From: Myxococcus dinghuensis
Lineage (GTDB): Bacteria; Myxococcota; Myxococcia; Myxococcales; Myxococcaceae
Reading direction: 5' to 3'
NCBI RefSeq assembly: GCF_024198235.1
Contig: NZ_JAKCFB010000015.1
Location: 1-64,000, forward strand
DNA length: 64,000 nt
Shown: positions 56,407-64,000 of the stretch, piece by piece
Numbering within the stretch: position 1 is the stretch's first letter
How the letters are laid out: every line of letters starts with the position of its first letter
The notes under the pieces: generated by a model
The model's database searches: none
What the model was told of the DNA's origin: nothing
What the model saw: only the letters and a program-made list of their open reading frames with translations
Made by a program: the position numbers and the translations under genes

Positions 56407-57804
56407 CTAGAGGATGTAGCGCGACAGGTCCTCGTCCTGGATGATGGAGCCCAGCCGCTCGCGCACATAATTGCCGTCCACCTGGAAGTCCCGGGGCCCC
56501 AGCTCACTGGCGGAGAAGGACACCTCGTCGAGCAGGCGCTCCAGGACGGTGTGGAGGCGGCGGGCGCCGATGTTCTGCGTGCGCTCGTTCGCCTGCTGGG
56601 CGATGCGCGCCAGCTCCGTCACCGCGTCGTCGGTGAAGGTCAGCCGGACGCCCTCGGTGGAAAGCAGCGCCGTGTATTGCCGCAAGAGCGAGTTTTTCGG
56701 CTCGCGGAGGATGCGGATGAGGTCGTCGCCGGACAGGGGCTCGAGCTCCACGCGGATGGGGAAGCGGCCCTGCAGCTCCGGGATGAGGTCGCTGGGCTTG
56801 GAGACGTGGAAGGCGCCCGCGGCGATGAAGAGCATGTGGTCCGTCTTCACCATGCCGTACTTGGTGTTGACGGTGGAGCCCTCGACGATGGGGAGGATGT
56901 CGCGCTGCACGCCCTCGCGCGACACGTCCGGCCCGCCGCTCCCCTTGCCGCCCTCGCGGCTGGCGATCTTGTCGATCTCGTCGATGAAGACGATGCCGCT
57001 GGACTCCGCGCGCGCCACGGCCTCGCGCTGGACGCGGTCCGGGTCCACCAGCTTCTGGGCCTCCTCCTGGCGCAGCAGCTGGAGCGCCTCCGGGACGCGC
57101 ACGCGGCGCCGGCGCGTCTTGCTCATGCCCGGCATGTTCTTGAAGAGGTCCTGGAGGTTGACGCCGATCTCCTCCATGCCCTGGCCGGAGAAGCCGCGCA
57201 TGAAGGTGGGCGCGCTGTCGCTGGTCTCCACCTCCACGTGCTGGTCGTCGAGCGTCCCCGCGCGCAGCTTGGCGCGCAGCTTGTCGCGCTCCGCGTCGTC
57301 CAGCCGCGAGGGAGGCGGAGGCGGCGGCGGGGAGAAGCCGAAGGGCGGCGGCGACGGCGGCGTGCGCGGCCCCCCGCCCTGCAGCAGCTCCACCAGCCGG
57401 TCCTCGGCCAGCTCCTCCGCGCGGGGCTTCACCTTCTCCGTCTCCTCCTCGCGCACCAGCGAGATGGCCGCCTCCACCAGGTCGCGGATCATCGACTCCA
57501 CGTCCCGGCCCACGTAGCCCACCTCCGTGAACTTCGACGCCTCCACCTTGACGAACGGCGCCTGGGCCAGCTTCGCCAGCCTCCGGGCGATCTCCGTCTT
57601 CCCCACGCCCGTCGGGCCGATCATGATGATGTTCTTGGGGTGGATTTCATCGCGCAGGTCGTCCGAGACCTGCTGGCGACGCCAGCGGTTGCGCAGGGCG
57701 ATGGCGACCGCCCGCTTGGCGGCGTTCTGCCCCACGATGTAACGGTCCAGCTCGCCAACGACCTCGCGGGGCGTGAAGGTGGACGTCTTGCGCGAATCGG
57801 CCAC
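56407..57804 (-). CDS. hslU: HslU, ATPase subunit of the HslUV protease
   Basis: The 465-residue AAA+ unfoldase has Walker A GPTGVGKT (63-70), the pore-loop motif GYVGRDVE (about 92-99) and Walker B FIDEIDK. The I domain has an unusual Pro-rich stretch ([17 protein letters not shown]) not seen in the E. coli protein. It unfolds substrates for HslV. It starts 11 bases after hslV. Confidence 0.95.
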   Translation of the reverse strand: MADSRKTSTFTPREVVGELDRYIVGQNAAKRAVAIALRNRWRRQQVSDDLRDEIHPKNIIMIGPTGVGKTEIARRLAKLAQAPFVKVEASKFTEVGYVGRDVESMIRDLVEAAISLVREEETEKVKPRAEELAEDRLVELLQGGGPRTPPSPPPFGFSPPPPPPPSRLDDAERDKLRAKLRAGTLDDQHVEVETSDSAPTFMRGFSGQGMEEIGVNLQDLFKNMPGMSKTRRRRVRVPEALQLLRQEEAQKLVDPDRVQREAVARAESSGIVFIDEIDKIASREGGKGSGGPDVSREGVQRDILPIVEGSTVNTKYGMVKTDHMLFIAAGAFHVSKPSDLIPELQGRFPIRVELEPLSGDDLIRILREPKNSLLRQYTALLSTEGVRLTFTDDAVTELARIAQQANERTQNIGARRLHTVLERLLDEVSFSASELGPRDFQVDGNYVRERLGSIIQDEDLSRYIL

Positions 57805-57815
57805 GGGCGGTGCTC

Positions 57816-58343
57816 CTAGAGCTCTTCGATGGAGATGTTGGAGTTGGTGTAGATGTCGATTTCCCCGGCGATGGCCAGCGACTGCTGGGCCACCTCGCGC
57901 GCGGGCAGCTGCGTGTGGGCCATCAGCGCCCGCGCGGCGGCCAGCGCGTACGGGCCGCCGCTGCCCACCGCCGCGATGCCGTAGTCCGGCTCGATGACGT
58001 CGCCGGCGCCGGACAGGATGAACGTCTTGTCGCGGTCCGCCACCACCAGCAGCGCCTCCAGCCGCCGCAGGAAGCGGTCCATGCGCCAGTCCTTGCCCAG
58101 CTCCACGCAGGCCCGGGCCATGTTCTTCTGGTGCTCCTTGAGCTTGGCCTCGAACCGCTCGAAGAGCGTGAAGGCGTCGGCGGTGCTGCCCGCGAAGCCG
58201 GCGAGGACCTGCCCCTCCCCCAGCTTGCGGACCTTCTTCGCCGTGTTCTTCATCACCGTCTTGTCGAAGGAGACCTGGCCGTCGCTGGCGATGGCCACCC
58301 TGCCTTCACGCCGTACGCAGAGAATGGTGGTGCCGTGGAACAT
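57816..58343 (-). CDS. hslV: HslV, peptidase subunit of the HslUV protease
   Basis: The 175-residue proteasome-type peptidase has the N-terminal threonine at residue 5 ([14 protein letters not shown]), exposed after removal of four residues. [12 protein letters not shown] and [20 protein letters not shown] are family signatures. It forms the HslUV protease with HslU, the next gene in the operon. Confidence 0.95.
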   Translation of the reverse strand: MFHGTTILCVRREGRVAIASDGQVSFDKTVMKNTAKKVRKLGEGQVLAGFAGSTADAFTLFERFEAKLKEHQKNMARACVELGKDWRMDRFLRRLEALLVVADRDKTFILSGAGDVIEPDYGIAAVGSGGPYALAAARALMAHTQLPAREVAQQSLAIAGEIDIYTNSNISIEEL

Positions 58344-58634
58344 GGGCCCCGGGTTTAACAAGCCCCGCCCCCCGTTTCCAAGGAACACGGTCCGCCTGTC
58401 CAGTTCAGGGCGTCCCACCCACGCCCCCGGTGGGTCGAGGTCCGACACCTGACGCAGTCGCCGGTGTCGCGGCGCCCCGCCTGTAACACGGGATGCAACA
58501 CCAACCATCCGGCCCGACCCGCCGTGTCGCGGACAAACCCTATACACGAAGGATTATCCAGACGTTAGCGCTGGAGCCCCCACGGCCGTCTCACATGACC
58601 CGGATGTCTCTATTCACACCATGCCTAAACCGAT
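58344..58634. other. 291-base intergenic region upstream of hslVU
   Basis: This divergent region separates hslV from the PDZ-like gene. No clear heat-shock or CIRCE-type element or strong minus-strand promoter was found, although the sequence is locally less GC-rich. It presumably holds the hslVU promoter. The plus-strand promoter just beyond it at 58635 serves the PDZ-like gene. Confidence 0.35.
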
Positions 58635-58663
58635 TTGACCGTTTGTCTTGCATACATTATTTT
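58635..58663 (+). promoter_or_regulatory. Sigma-70 type promoter of the PDZ-like gene
   Basis: TTGACC (58635-58640) and TATTTT (58658-58663) are 17 bases apart in an AT-rich patch. The start codon at 58760 would leave a leader of about 90 bases. Confidence 0.6.
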
Positions 58664-58759
58664 TCTGGCGACCCTTCGTGCTGCAGGCATGGAGTCCGTC
58701 CCATGTCGGCAGCCTGATTGGTTTCACGACCCATCCACGACAGACAAGGAAGGAACCCC

Positions 58760-59215
58760 GTGACCAGTCCCATCCTGATTCTGGGCTTGCTCGTCGCCGC
58801 TGGCGCTCCGAGCCACGCCGCCAGGTCGAACCCCGCGAATGAAAGGGCCAGCCGGGTGAGCACCGTCGACATCAGCGCCAGCGCCAACACGGACCGGGTC
58901 GTCATCCAGGCCAACGGCGCGAACCTCACCGTGGAGCTCAAGACGGTCAGCGGAGCCAGCGTCACCTCCGTCACCGAGGCCTCTCCCTCGGGGTACTGGC
59001 CGTTCCAGAAGGGCGACCTCATCCTGCGCATCAACACCCGGCAGATCGCCACCCCGTCGGACATCCTCTTCGTCTGGCGCGTGGGCGCGCCCTCCGTCTT
59101 CGAATTCGAGGTCGTCCGCAACGGCGCGCGCATCGTCTATCCAGGCACCGCCGCGGACTTCCCGGCCCTGGGCCTGCCTCCCACGCCGGAGCCGCCCACG
59201 CCGCCCACGCCCTGA
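58760..59215 (+). CDS. Exported PDZ-like protein
   Basis: The 151-residue protein starts at GTG with AAGGAAGGAA upstream and has a signal peptide (ILILGLLVAAGAPSHA). Residues about 75-130 (GYWPFQKGDLILRINTRQIA, then SVFEFEVVRNGARIVYP) look like a PDZ domain, and the tail is Pro-rich. PDZ modules bind C-terminal peptides, which is notable given the small exported peptide encoded next. Confidence 0.65.
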   Translation: MTSPILILGLLVAAGAPSHAARSNPANERASRVSTVDISASANTDRVVIQANGANLTVELKTVSGASVTSVTEASPSGYWPFQKGDLILRINTRQIATPSDILFVWRVGAPSVFEFEVVRNGARIVYPGTAADFPALGLPPTPEPPTPPTP

Positions 59216-59235
59216 ACCCCCACCCGCCCCGGGGC

Positions 59236-59270
59236 CCCGTCTCCATGGAAGTAGATGAGCCGGAGACGGG
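59236..59270 (+). terminator. Terminator-like hairpin after the PDZ-like gene
   Basis: CCCGTCTCC (59236-59244) pairs perfectly with GGAGACGGG (59262-59270). It lies 21 bases after the stop at 59215. Confidence 0.45.
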
Positions 59271-59451
59271 AGGCCTCACCTCCCGCCCTCGCACGTCACG
59301 GTCGCGAGGCTGTGATGACAACCCGTTTGAGATTCGTGACTGCCCGCGTCGATATGACTCACACGCGTCATGAACCCTGAAGGCACCCGGTAAGGCCTGG
59401 CATGAGTGTCTGACCGGGTCGTAGCAAGACAACACACCCTCGGAGGTAAGC

Positions 59452-59730
<279 letters not shown>

Positions 59731-59750
59731 TTCCGTCGAGGTTCGACGTC

Positions 59751-59780
59751 GGCGCCGCCCGCCCGTCGTGGGGCGGCGCC
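59751..59780 (+). terminator. Hairpin between peptide gene and radical SAM gene (attenuator or terminator)
   Basis: GGCGCCGCCC (59751-59760) pairs perfectly with GGGCGGCGCC (59771-59780) around a ten-base loop, with only TCTTG after it. It could reduce read-through, giving more transcript for the small peptide than for the enzyme. Confidence 0.55.
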
Positions 59781-59869
59781 TCTTGATGGGGGAGGCTCGA
59801 CCAGTGCCCCCGTCCTCCCGACGAGTCCCTGACCTCGTCCGTACGTCCACCCCATGGAGGTTCTGGCTG

Positions 59870-61903
59870 ATGGCAACCGACACCCCGCAGGAGGCCCGCG
59901 ACCTGTCTCGCCCGGATCTCCACCTCATCTTCCCGCCGCAATGGTCTCCGCTGCAGCCGTTCCTGAGCACGCCCTCGCTCAAGGCCTATCTCGAGCTGCG
60001 CGGACACAGCATCCACCAGGATGACTGGAACGTGAGCTTCTACCGGTGGTTCATCGGTCCCCAGCGGCTGCCGGTGGCCCGCGCGCGGCTCAAGCACTTC
60101 ATCGAGGCGCTCACGGACGAGCACCGCATGTACCGCGCCCGCTGCCTGCACGCGCTGGCGACGCTGGACGAGTACGACACGCTCCTCCCCCGGGTGGAGG
60201 GGCTGCGGACCGGCGACACCTACGACACGATGGAGAACTTCAAGGACAGCGTGGACGCGCTCAAGGCGCTGCTCGCCGCGTTCTCCGCCGCGGAGCCCGT
60301 CATCGAGGTGGGCACGACGTCGCTGCAGGACGGAGACGTGCTCGCCTCCATCCCCGCGCTGCTCGAGTTCATCGAGGACCGTTACGCCAACCCCTTCATC
60401 GCCTTCTTCGAGGAGCAGGTCGCGGGCGTCCAGCAGCGGCCCCGCTACTTCGGCGTCTCCATCATCGGCACCGAGCAGATCGTCGCGGGCCTGACGCTCG
60501 GGCGGGTGCTCAAGCAGCGCTTCCCGGACGTGCCGGTGCTGGTGGGCGGGAGCGTGTTCTCGCGCCTGGTGGAGAAGGAGAGCACCTGGGTCACCCAGCT
60601 CTTCGGCGAGTGCTTCGACTTCATCTGCCGCTACGAGGGCGAGCGCCCCGTGGACCGGTTCCTCTCCGTGGAGGACCCGCGCAAGGACCGCACGCCCAAC
60701 TTCGCCTTCATCGACGGAGGGGAGCTGGTGCTGACGCCGCTGGGTGACTCGCTGCCCATGAGCGAGGTCCCCACGCCGGACTTCGGCGGGCTGCCCCTGG
60801 AGGAGTACCTGTCTCCCGAAATCGTGCTGCCGCTGCTGACGACGCGCGGCTGCTACTGGGGCAAGTGCGCCTTCTGCTACCACGGGATGATCTACGGCGA
60901 CCGCTACCGCATGCGCGCGCCGGAGATGATCGCCAAGGACCTGGAGGTGCTCAACGCGCGCCACGGCGTGCGCCACTTCGCCTTCAACGACGAGGCGCTG
61001 CCGCCCAAGCTCTTCCGCATGCTCCCCCCCGCCGTCCCCAAGGGGCAGTACTTCTTCACCGCGCTCTACAAGTTCGAGAAGTACTACACGCGGGAAGACT
61101 TCCAGAACATGTATGACATCGGCTTCCGCTCGGTCTACATCGGGCTGGAGACGGCGTCCGAGCGCGTGCAGCGACACATGCGCAAGAACAACACGCAGAA
61201 GGTGATGGTGGACAACCTCCAGTTCGCGCACGACGCGGGCATCTGGAGCCACACCTTCAACTTCTTCGGCTTCCCCACGGAGACGGAGGACGAGGCGGAG
61301 GAGACCGTCCAGTTCCTGCTGAACCACTCGGACATCCTGCACTCGGAGGGCACGGGCACGTTCGTGTTCGAGCACAACGCGCCCATCCACCTGGATCCGA
61401 AGCAGTTCGGCGTGAAGGGCTTCAAGCCGCGCACGGACACGGTGCTGGACCTGTTCTACGAATACGAGCCGGAGACGGGGCTCGACGCGGAGGGCGCGCG
61501 GGCGGTGCTCGAGCGCTTCAACAAGCTCAAGCGCGAGCGCAAGCTGTACCAGCACGGCCACTGGGTGGACCGTGAGCACCTGCTCCTCCTGCTCAGCCGC
61601 TACGGGCGCGACGCGCTGAAGCAGGCGTTCGCCACCGTCGAGGAGAGCGAGCGCGGCTACACCGCGGCGCAGCTCCTGCGCGGATACGAGTTCGACACGC
61701 CCGAGGGCAAGCGTCACTTCGTGGTGAACCGGCGCCTGCGCCGCGTGTGCGTCACCAACGAGGACGCGGTGCGCATCGTCGGGTGGCTGCAGTTCGGCGC
61801 CAAGGTCGACGACCTGCTCAACGCCTATCCGGCACTGTCGGCCGCGCTCGACCCGGTGCCCGAGGACATCGAGGAGCTGACGGCGTTGAAGGAAGCGTCC
61901 TGA
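59870..61903 (+). CDS. Cobalamin-type radical SAM enzyme
   Basis: The 677-residue protein has an N-terminal B12-binding-like domain (about 120-230; YFGVSIIGTEQI and VPVLVGGSVF) and a radical SAM barrel from about 320. The cluster motif is RGCYWGKCAFCYHG, i.e. C328, C333 and C336 in a CX4CX2C pattern rather than CX3CX2C. No classic DxHxxG is visible in the N-terminal domain, so cobalamin may be bound base-off or not at all. GGAGG lies nine bases ahead of ATG 59870. The substrate is unknown; the upstream peptide is a candidate. Confidence 0.82.
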   Translation: MATDTPQEARDLSRPDLHLIFPPQWSPLQPFLSTPSLKAYLELRGHSIHQDDWNVSFYRWFIGPQRLPVARARLKHFIEALTDEHRMYRARCLHALATLDEYDTLLPRVEGLRTGDTYDTMENFKDSVDALKALLAAFSAAEPVIEVGTTSLQDGDVLASIPALLEFIEDRYANPFIAFFEEQVAGVQQRPRYFGVSIIGTEQIVAGLTLGRVLKQRFPDVPVLVGGSVFSRLVEKESTWVTQLFGECFDFICRYEGERPVDRFLSVEDPRKDRTPNFAFIDGGELVLTPLGDSLPMSEVPTPDFGGLPLEEYLSPEIVLPLLTTRGCYWGKCAFCYHGMIYGDRYRMRAPEMIAKDLEVLNARHGVRHFAFNDEALPPKLFRMLPPAVPKGQYFFTALYKFEKYYTREDFQNMYDIGFRSVYIGLETASERVQRHMRKNNTQKVMVDNLQFAHDAGIWSHTFNFFGFPTETEDEAEETVQFLLNHSDILHSEGTGTFVFEHNAPIHLDPKQFGVKGFKPRTDTVLDLFYEYEPETGLDAEGARAVLERFNKLKRERKLYQHGHWVDREHLLLLLSRYGRDALKQAFATVEESERGYTAAQLLRGYEFDTPEGKRHFVVNRRLRRVCVTNEDAVRIVGWLQFGAKVDDLLNAYPALSAALDPVPEDIEELTALKEAS

Positions 61904-61911
61904 GGCCCGCG

Positions 61912-61969
61912 GGCCCGCCGTGAGTCCCCTCCCCCCATGAGCCGTGGGGGGAGGCCGGACCGGCGGGCC
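61912..61969. terminator. Nested bidirectional terminator between convergent genes
   Basis: The outer stem GGCCCGCCG (61912-61920) pairs with CGGCGGGCC (61961-61969). An inner stem CCTCCCCCC (61928-61936) pairs with GGGGGGAGG (61946-61954). It lies between the radical SAM gene and the convergent permease gene. Confidence 0.6.
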
Positions 61970-64000
61970 TCAGCGGTTCTGGATGGCGCTGAGGGGGTCC
62001 ACCCGCGACGCGCGGCGCGCGGGCAGCCAGGTGGCGATGAGCGCCACGCTCCCCAGCAGCACGGAGAAGCCCACGAAGGTGAGCGGATCCCTCCCGCTCA
62101 CGCCGTACAGCAGGCTCTCCATGTAGCGGCTGAGGACGAAGGCCGCGACCACGCCCAGGCAGATTCCCAGCCCCACGAGCTTCAGCCCCTGGTCCATCAC
62201 CAGCCGCACCACCTGGCCGGGAGGCGCGCCCAGCGCCATGCGGATGCCGATCTCCTGCGTGCGCTGCGAGACGAGAAAGGAGATGACGCCGTAGAGGCCC
62301 GCGGTGGCCAGCACGAGCGCGATGAGCGCGAACGCCCCCAGCAGCGACAGGTTGAGCCGCCGCCCCGCCACGGACTGCTGGATGATCTCCTCCATCGTGA
62401 ACACGTTGTAGAGCGGCTGCTCGGAGTCCACGCTCCGCACCGCGGCCCGCAGCAGGGGCGCCACGTGGGTCGGGGACGCGGACGTCTTGAGCACCAGCGT
62501 CACCGCCTGGAAGTACCAGAGCGTGGACTGCGCGTGGTTGTACGGCAGGTGGACCTCCGGCAACGGCTGCTGGTCCAGCCCCGCCTGACGCACGTCCCCC
62601 ACCACGCCGATGATCTCCGCCGGCTGCCCGGCGAGGAGCAGCCGGCGCCCCACCGCGTCGCCCCCCTGGAAGTGTCGGCGCGCGAGCGCCTGGTTGACGA
62701 TGACCACCCGCTCCTCGCGACGCCCGTCGTCCTCCGTGAAGTCGCGGCCCGCGAGCAGGGGGATGCCCAACGTCTTGAACAGGTCCGGGCTGGTGGTGCG
62801 GAACTCCGCGAAGAGCGCCTTGCCGGGGTCTGCGGCGGGCTCGCCCTCCACGGCGTAGTCACCGCTCGTCCACGCCGTCTGGATGGGCAGGAGCGAGATG
62901 AGCGCCGCGGACTGCACGCCGGGCAGCGCCCGCGCCTTCTCCAGGATGGGCTTGAAGAGGCGCTCGACGACCTCCTCGCGCGGATACTGGGCGGCGGTGA
63001 TGGGCAGGTGGGCGGTGATGACGTTGCGCGCGTCCAGGCCCGGCTCGGTGCCCAGGAGCGTCAGGAAGCCGCGCAGCAGGAGCCCCGCGCCCACCAGCAA
63101 CACGAGGGACAGGGCGATCTCCACGACCACCAGCGCCGCGCGGAAGAAGTGGTGCGAACGGGAGGGCGACAGCTTCGCGCCCGGCTCCGCGAGGCTCGCG
63201 CGCAGCGGCGTGCGCGTGGCCTGGAGCGCGGGCGCCAACCCGAAGGCGAGCGCGCTGCCCACCGACACCACCAACAGGAAGCCCACCACGCGCGCGTTGA
63301 GGGGCAGCTCCCCCGTCAGCGGGAAGGACGTGCGCACCCACGAGCCGAGCGTGTTGACGCCCCAGGAGCCCAGCAGCACGCCGATGACGGCGCCGAGGAG
63401 GGACAACAGCAGGCTCTCCACCAGGAGCTGTCGCACCACGCGGCCCCGGCTGGCGCCCAGCGCGAAGCGGATGGCGATCTCCTGCTGCCGCGTGGACGTG
63501 CGGGCCAGGAGCAGGTTGGCGACGTTGGCGCAGGCGATGAGCAACACCAGCAGCACCGCGCCCTGGAGCAGGAGCAGCGTGGGCCTCGCGTCCCCCACCA
63601 CCGTCTCCGCGAGGGAGACGGCCGTGGCGCTGCGTCCCGCCTGCTGGGCCGGATGTGCCTCCTCGATGCGCCGGGCGACCTCCCCCAGCTCCGCGCCCAG
63701 GGTGCGGGCCGAGGCCCCCGGCCGCAGCCGCCCGAGCACGCTCAGGAAGTGCGCGCCCCGGTTGTCCACGCGGTCCGCCGAGGGGACGAACGGCACGAAG
63801 ACGTCCATGCGCGCCCCGGCCGGGAAGCCCACCGTCGCCGGGAGGATGCCCACCACCGTGTGGGGCTGGCCGTCGAGCGTCAGCGTCCGTCCCACCAGGC
63901 CCGGGTCGGCGCCGAAGCGGCGCTGCCACAGGCCCTCGCCCACCACCACCACCGGCTGCGCCCCGGGGTGGTCGTCGCCGGGAGAGAAGCCGGGCCCCAG
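61970..64000 (-). CDS. ABC transporter permease, ADOP/MacB type (cut by window edge)
   Basis: The visible C-terminal 676 residues are open to the window edge with no in-frame stop. GLWQRRFGADPGLVGRTLTL and the following MacB-PCD region are followed by two blocks of four membrane helices in the FtsX pattern, as in the acidobacterial duplicated orphan permeases. The second half has TQEIGIRMALGAPPGQVVRL. These permeases work with a separate MacB-type ATPase, not seen here. Confidence 0.88.
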   Translation of the reverse strand: MGPGFSPGDDHPGAQPVVVVGEGLWQRRFGADPGLVGRTLTLDGQPHTVVGILPATVGFPAGARMDVFVPFVPSADRVDNRGAHFLSVLGRLRPGASARTLGAELGEVARRIEEAHPAQQAGRSATAVSLAETVVGDARPTLLLLQGAVLLVLLIACANVANLLLARTSTRQQEIAIRFALGASRGRVVRQLLVESLLLSLLGAVIGVLLGSWGVNTLGSWVRTSFPLTGELPLNARVVGFLLVVSVGSALAFGLAPALQATRTPLRASLAEPGAKLSPSRSHHFFRAALVVVEIALSLVLLVGAGLLLRGFLTLLGTEPGLDARNVITAHLPITAAQYPREEVVERLFKPILEKARALPGVQSAALISLLPIQTAWTSGDYAVEGEPAADPGKALFAEFRTTSPDLFKTLGIPLLAGRDFTEDDGRREERVVIVNQALARRHFQGGDAVGRRLLLAGQPAEIIGVVGDVRQAGLDQQPLPEVHLPYNHAQSTLWYFQAVTLVLKTSASPTHVAPLLRAAVRSVDSEQPLYNVFTMEEIIQQSVAGRRLNLSLLGAFALIALVLATAGLYGVISFLVSQRTQEIGIRMALGAPPGQVVRLVMDQGLKLVGLGICLGVVAAFVLSRYMESLLYGVSGRDPLTFVGFSVLLGSVALIATWLPARRASRVDPLSAIQNR

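Noticed and set aside
58331..58343. MFHG leader of HslV as an anomaly
   Set aside because: Short leaders before the catalytic threonine (for example ending HGTT) are common in bacterial HslV outside enterobacteria.

Overview
The window is very GC-rich, gene-dense bacterial chromosome, and everything points to a myxobacterium of the Myxococcaceae (Myxococcus/Corallococcus/Pyxidicoccus type). It carries protein families largely restricted to that group (a TIGR02265-like protein, a DUF6178-like protein, chaperone/TPR chimeras) and many lipoproteins and exported proteins. No insertion sequence, prophage, CRISPR array or rRNA operon was seen. The long open frames opposite real genes are artefacts of GC-rich codon usage.

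Layout. 1-3022 (minus) is a translation block: rimK, a small exported protein, rlmB, then tRNA-Thr(TGT), Tyr, Gly and Thr(GGT), ending in the start of tuf. 3112-14553 holds a VWA lipoprotein, a DsrE-like protein, a HEAT-repeat protein, a HAD phosphatase, a repeat-tailed protein, the helicase hrpB, a GNAT acetyltransferase, an MFS transporter and two proteins of unknown role. 14633-19812 has a 7Fe ferredoxin, asd, a rhodanese, an acyl-CoA dehydrogenase, tRNA-Cys and a secreted beta-helix protein. 19945-24116 has a SpoIID-like lipoprotein, a TonB-like protein and a cation-efflux carrier. 24238-30132 is the glycine cleavage operon gcvT-gcvH-gcvP, divergent from metF; folD follows at 35.6 kb, giving a one-carbon cluster. 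30202-41130 mixes an orphan histidine kinase, an ADP-ribosylglycohydrolase, a DUF937-OmpA chimera, a TIGR02265 protein, a TerB-J-domain protein, an Smr protein, an adenosine-deaminase-like protein, pyrD and a DUF4097 protein.

41235-43662 is a polysaccharide pair (O-antigen ligase-like protein and glycosyltransferase). 43814-46697 is tetraheme cytochrome - engB - DUF6178. 46831-50064 runs from a small exported protein through coaE to a lipid-type trio of extended SDR reductase and two hot-dog dehydratases. 51024-58343 (minus) is a proteostasis run: hslV, hslU, an acetylornithine-type aminotransferase, a J-domain/TPR protein, an Hsp70 and a TPR protein, tightly spaced.

58635-61903 is the most unusual part. 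A PDZ-like exported protein with its own promoter and terminator is followed by a 92-residue exported peptide with a 12-glutamine tract and a C-terminal Gly-Gly segment. A strong hairpin comes next, and then a cobalamin-type radical SAM enzyme with a CX4CX2C cluster motif. The arrangement resembles a peptide-modification (RiPP-like) locus, though the link is inferred from layout alone. The window ends inside an ADOP/MacB-type ABC permease.
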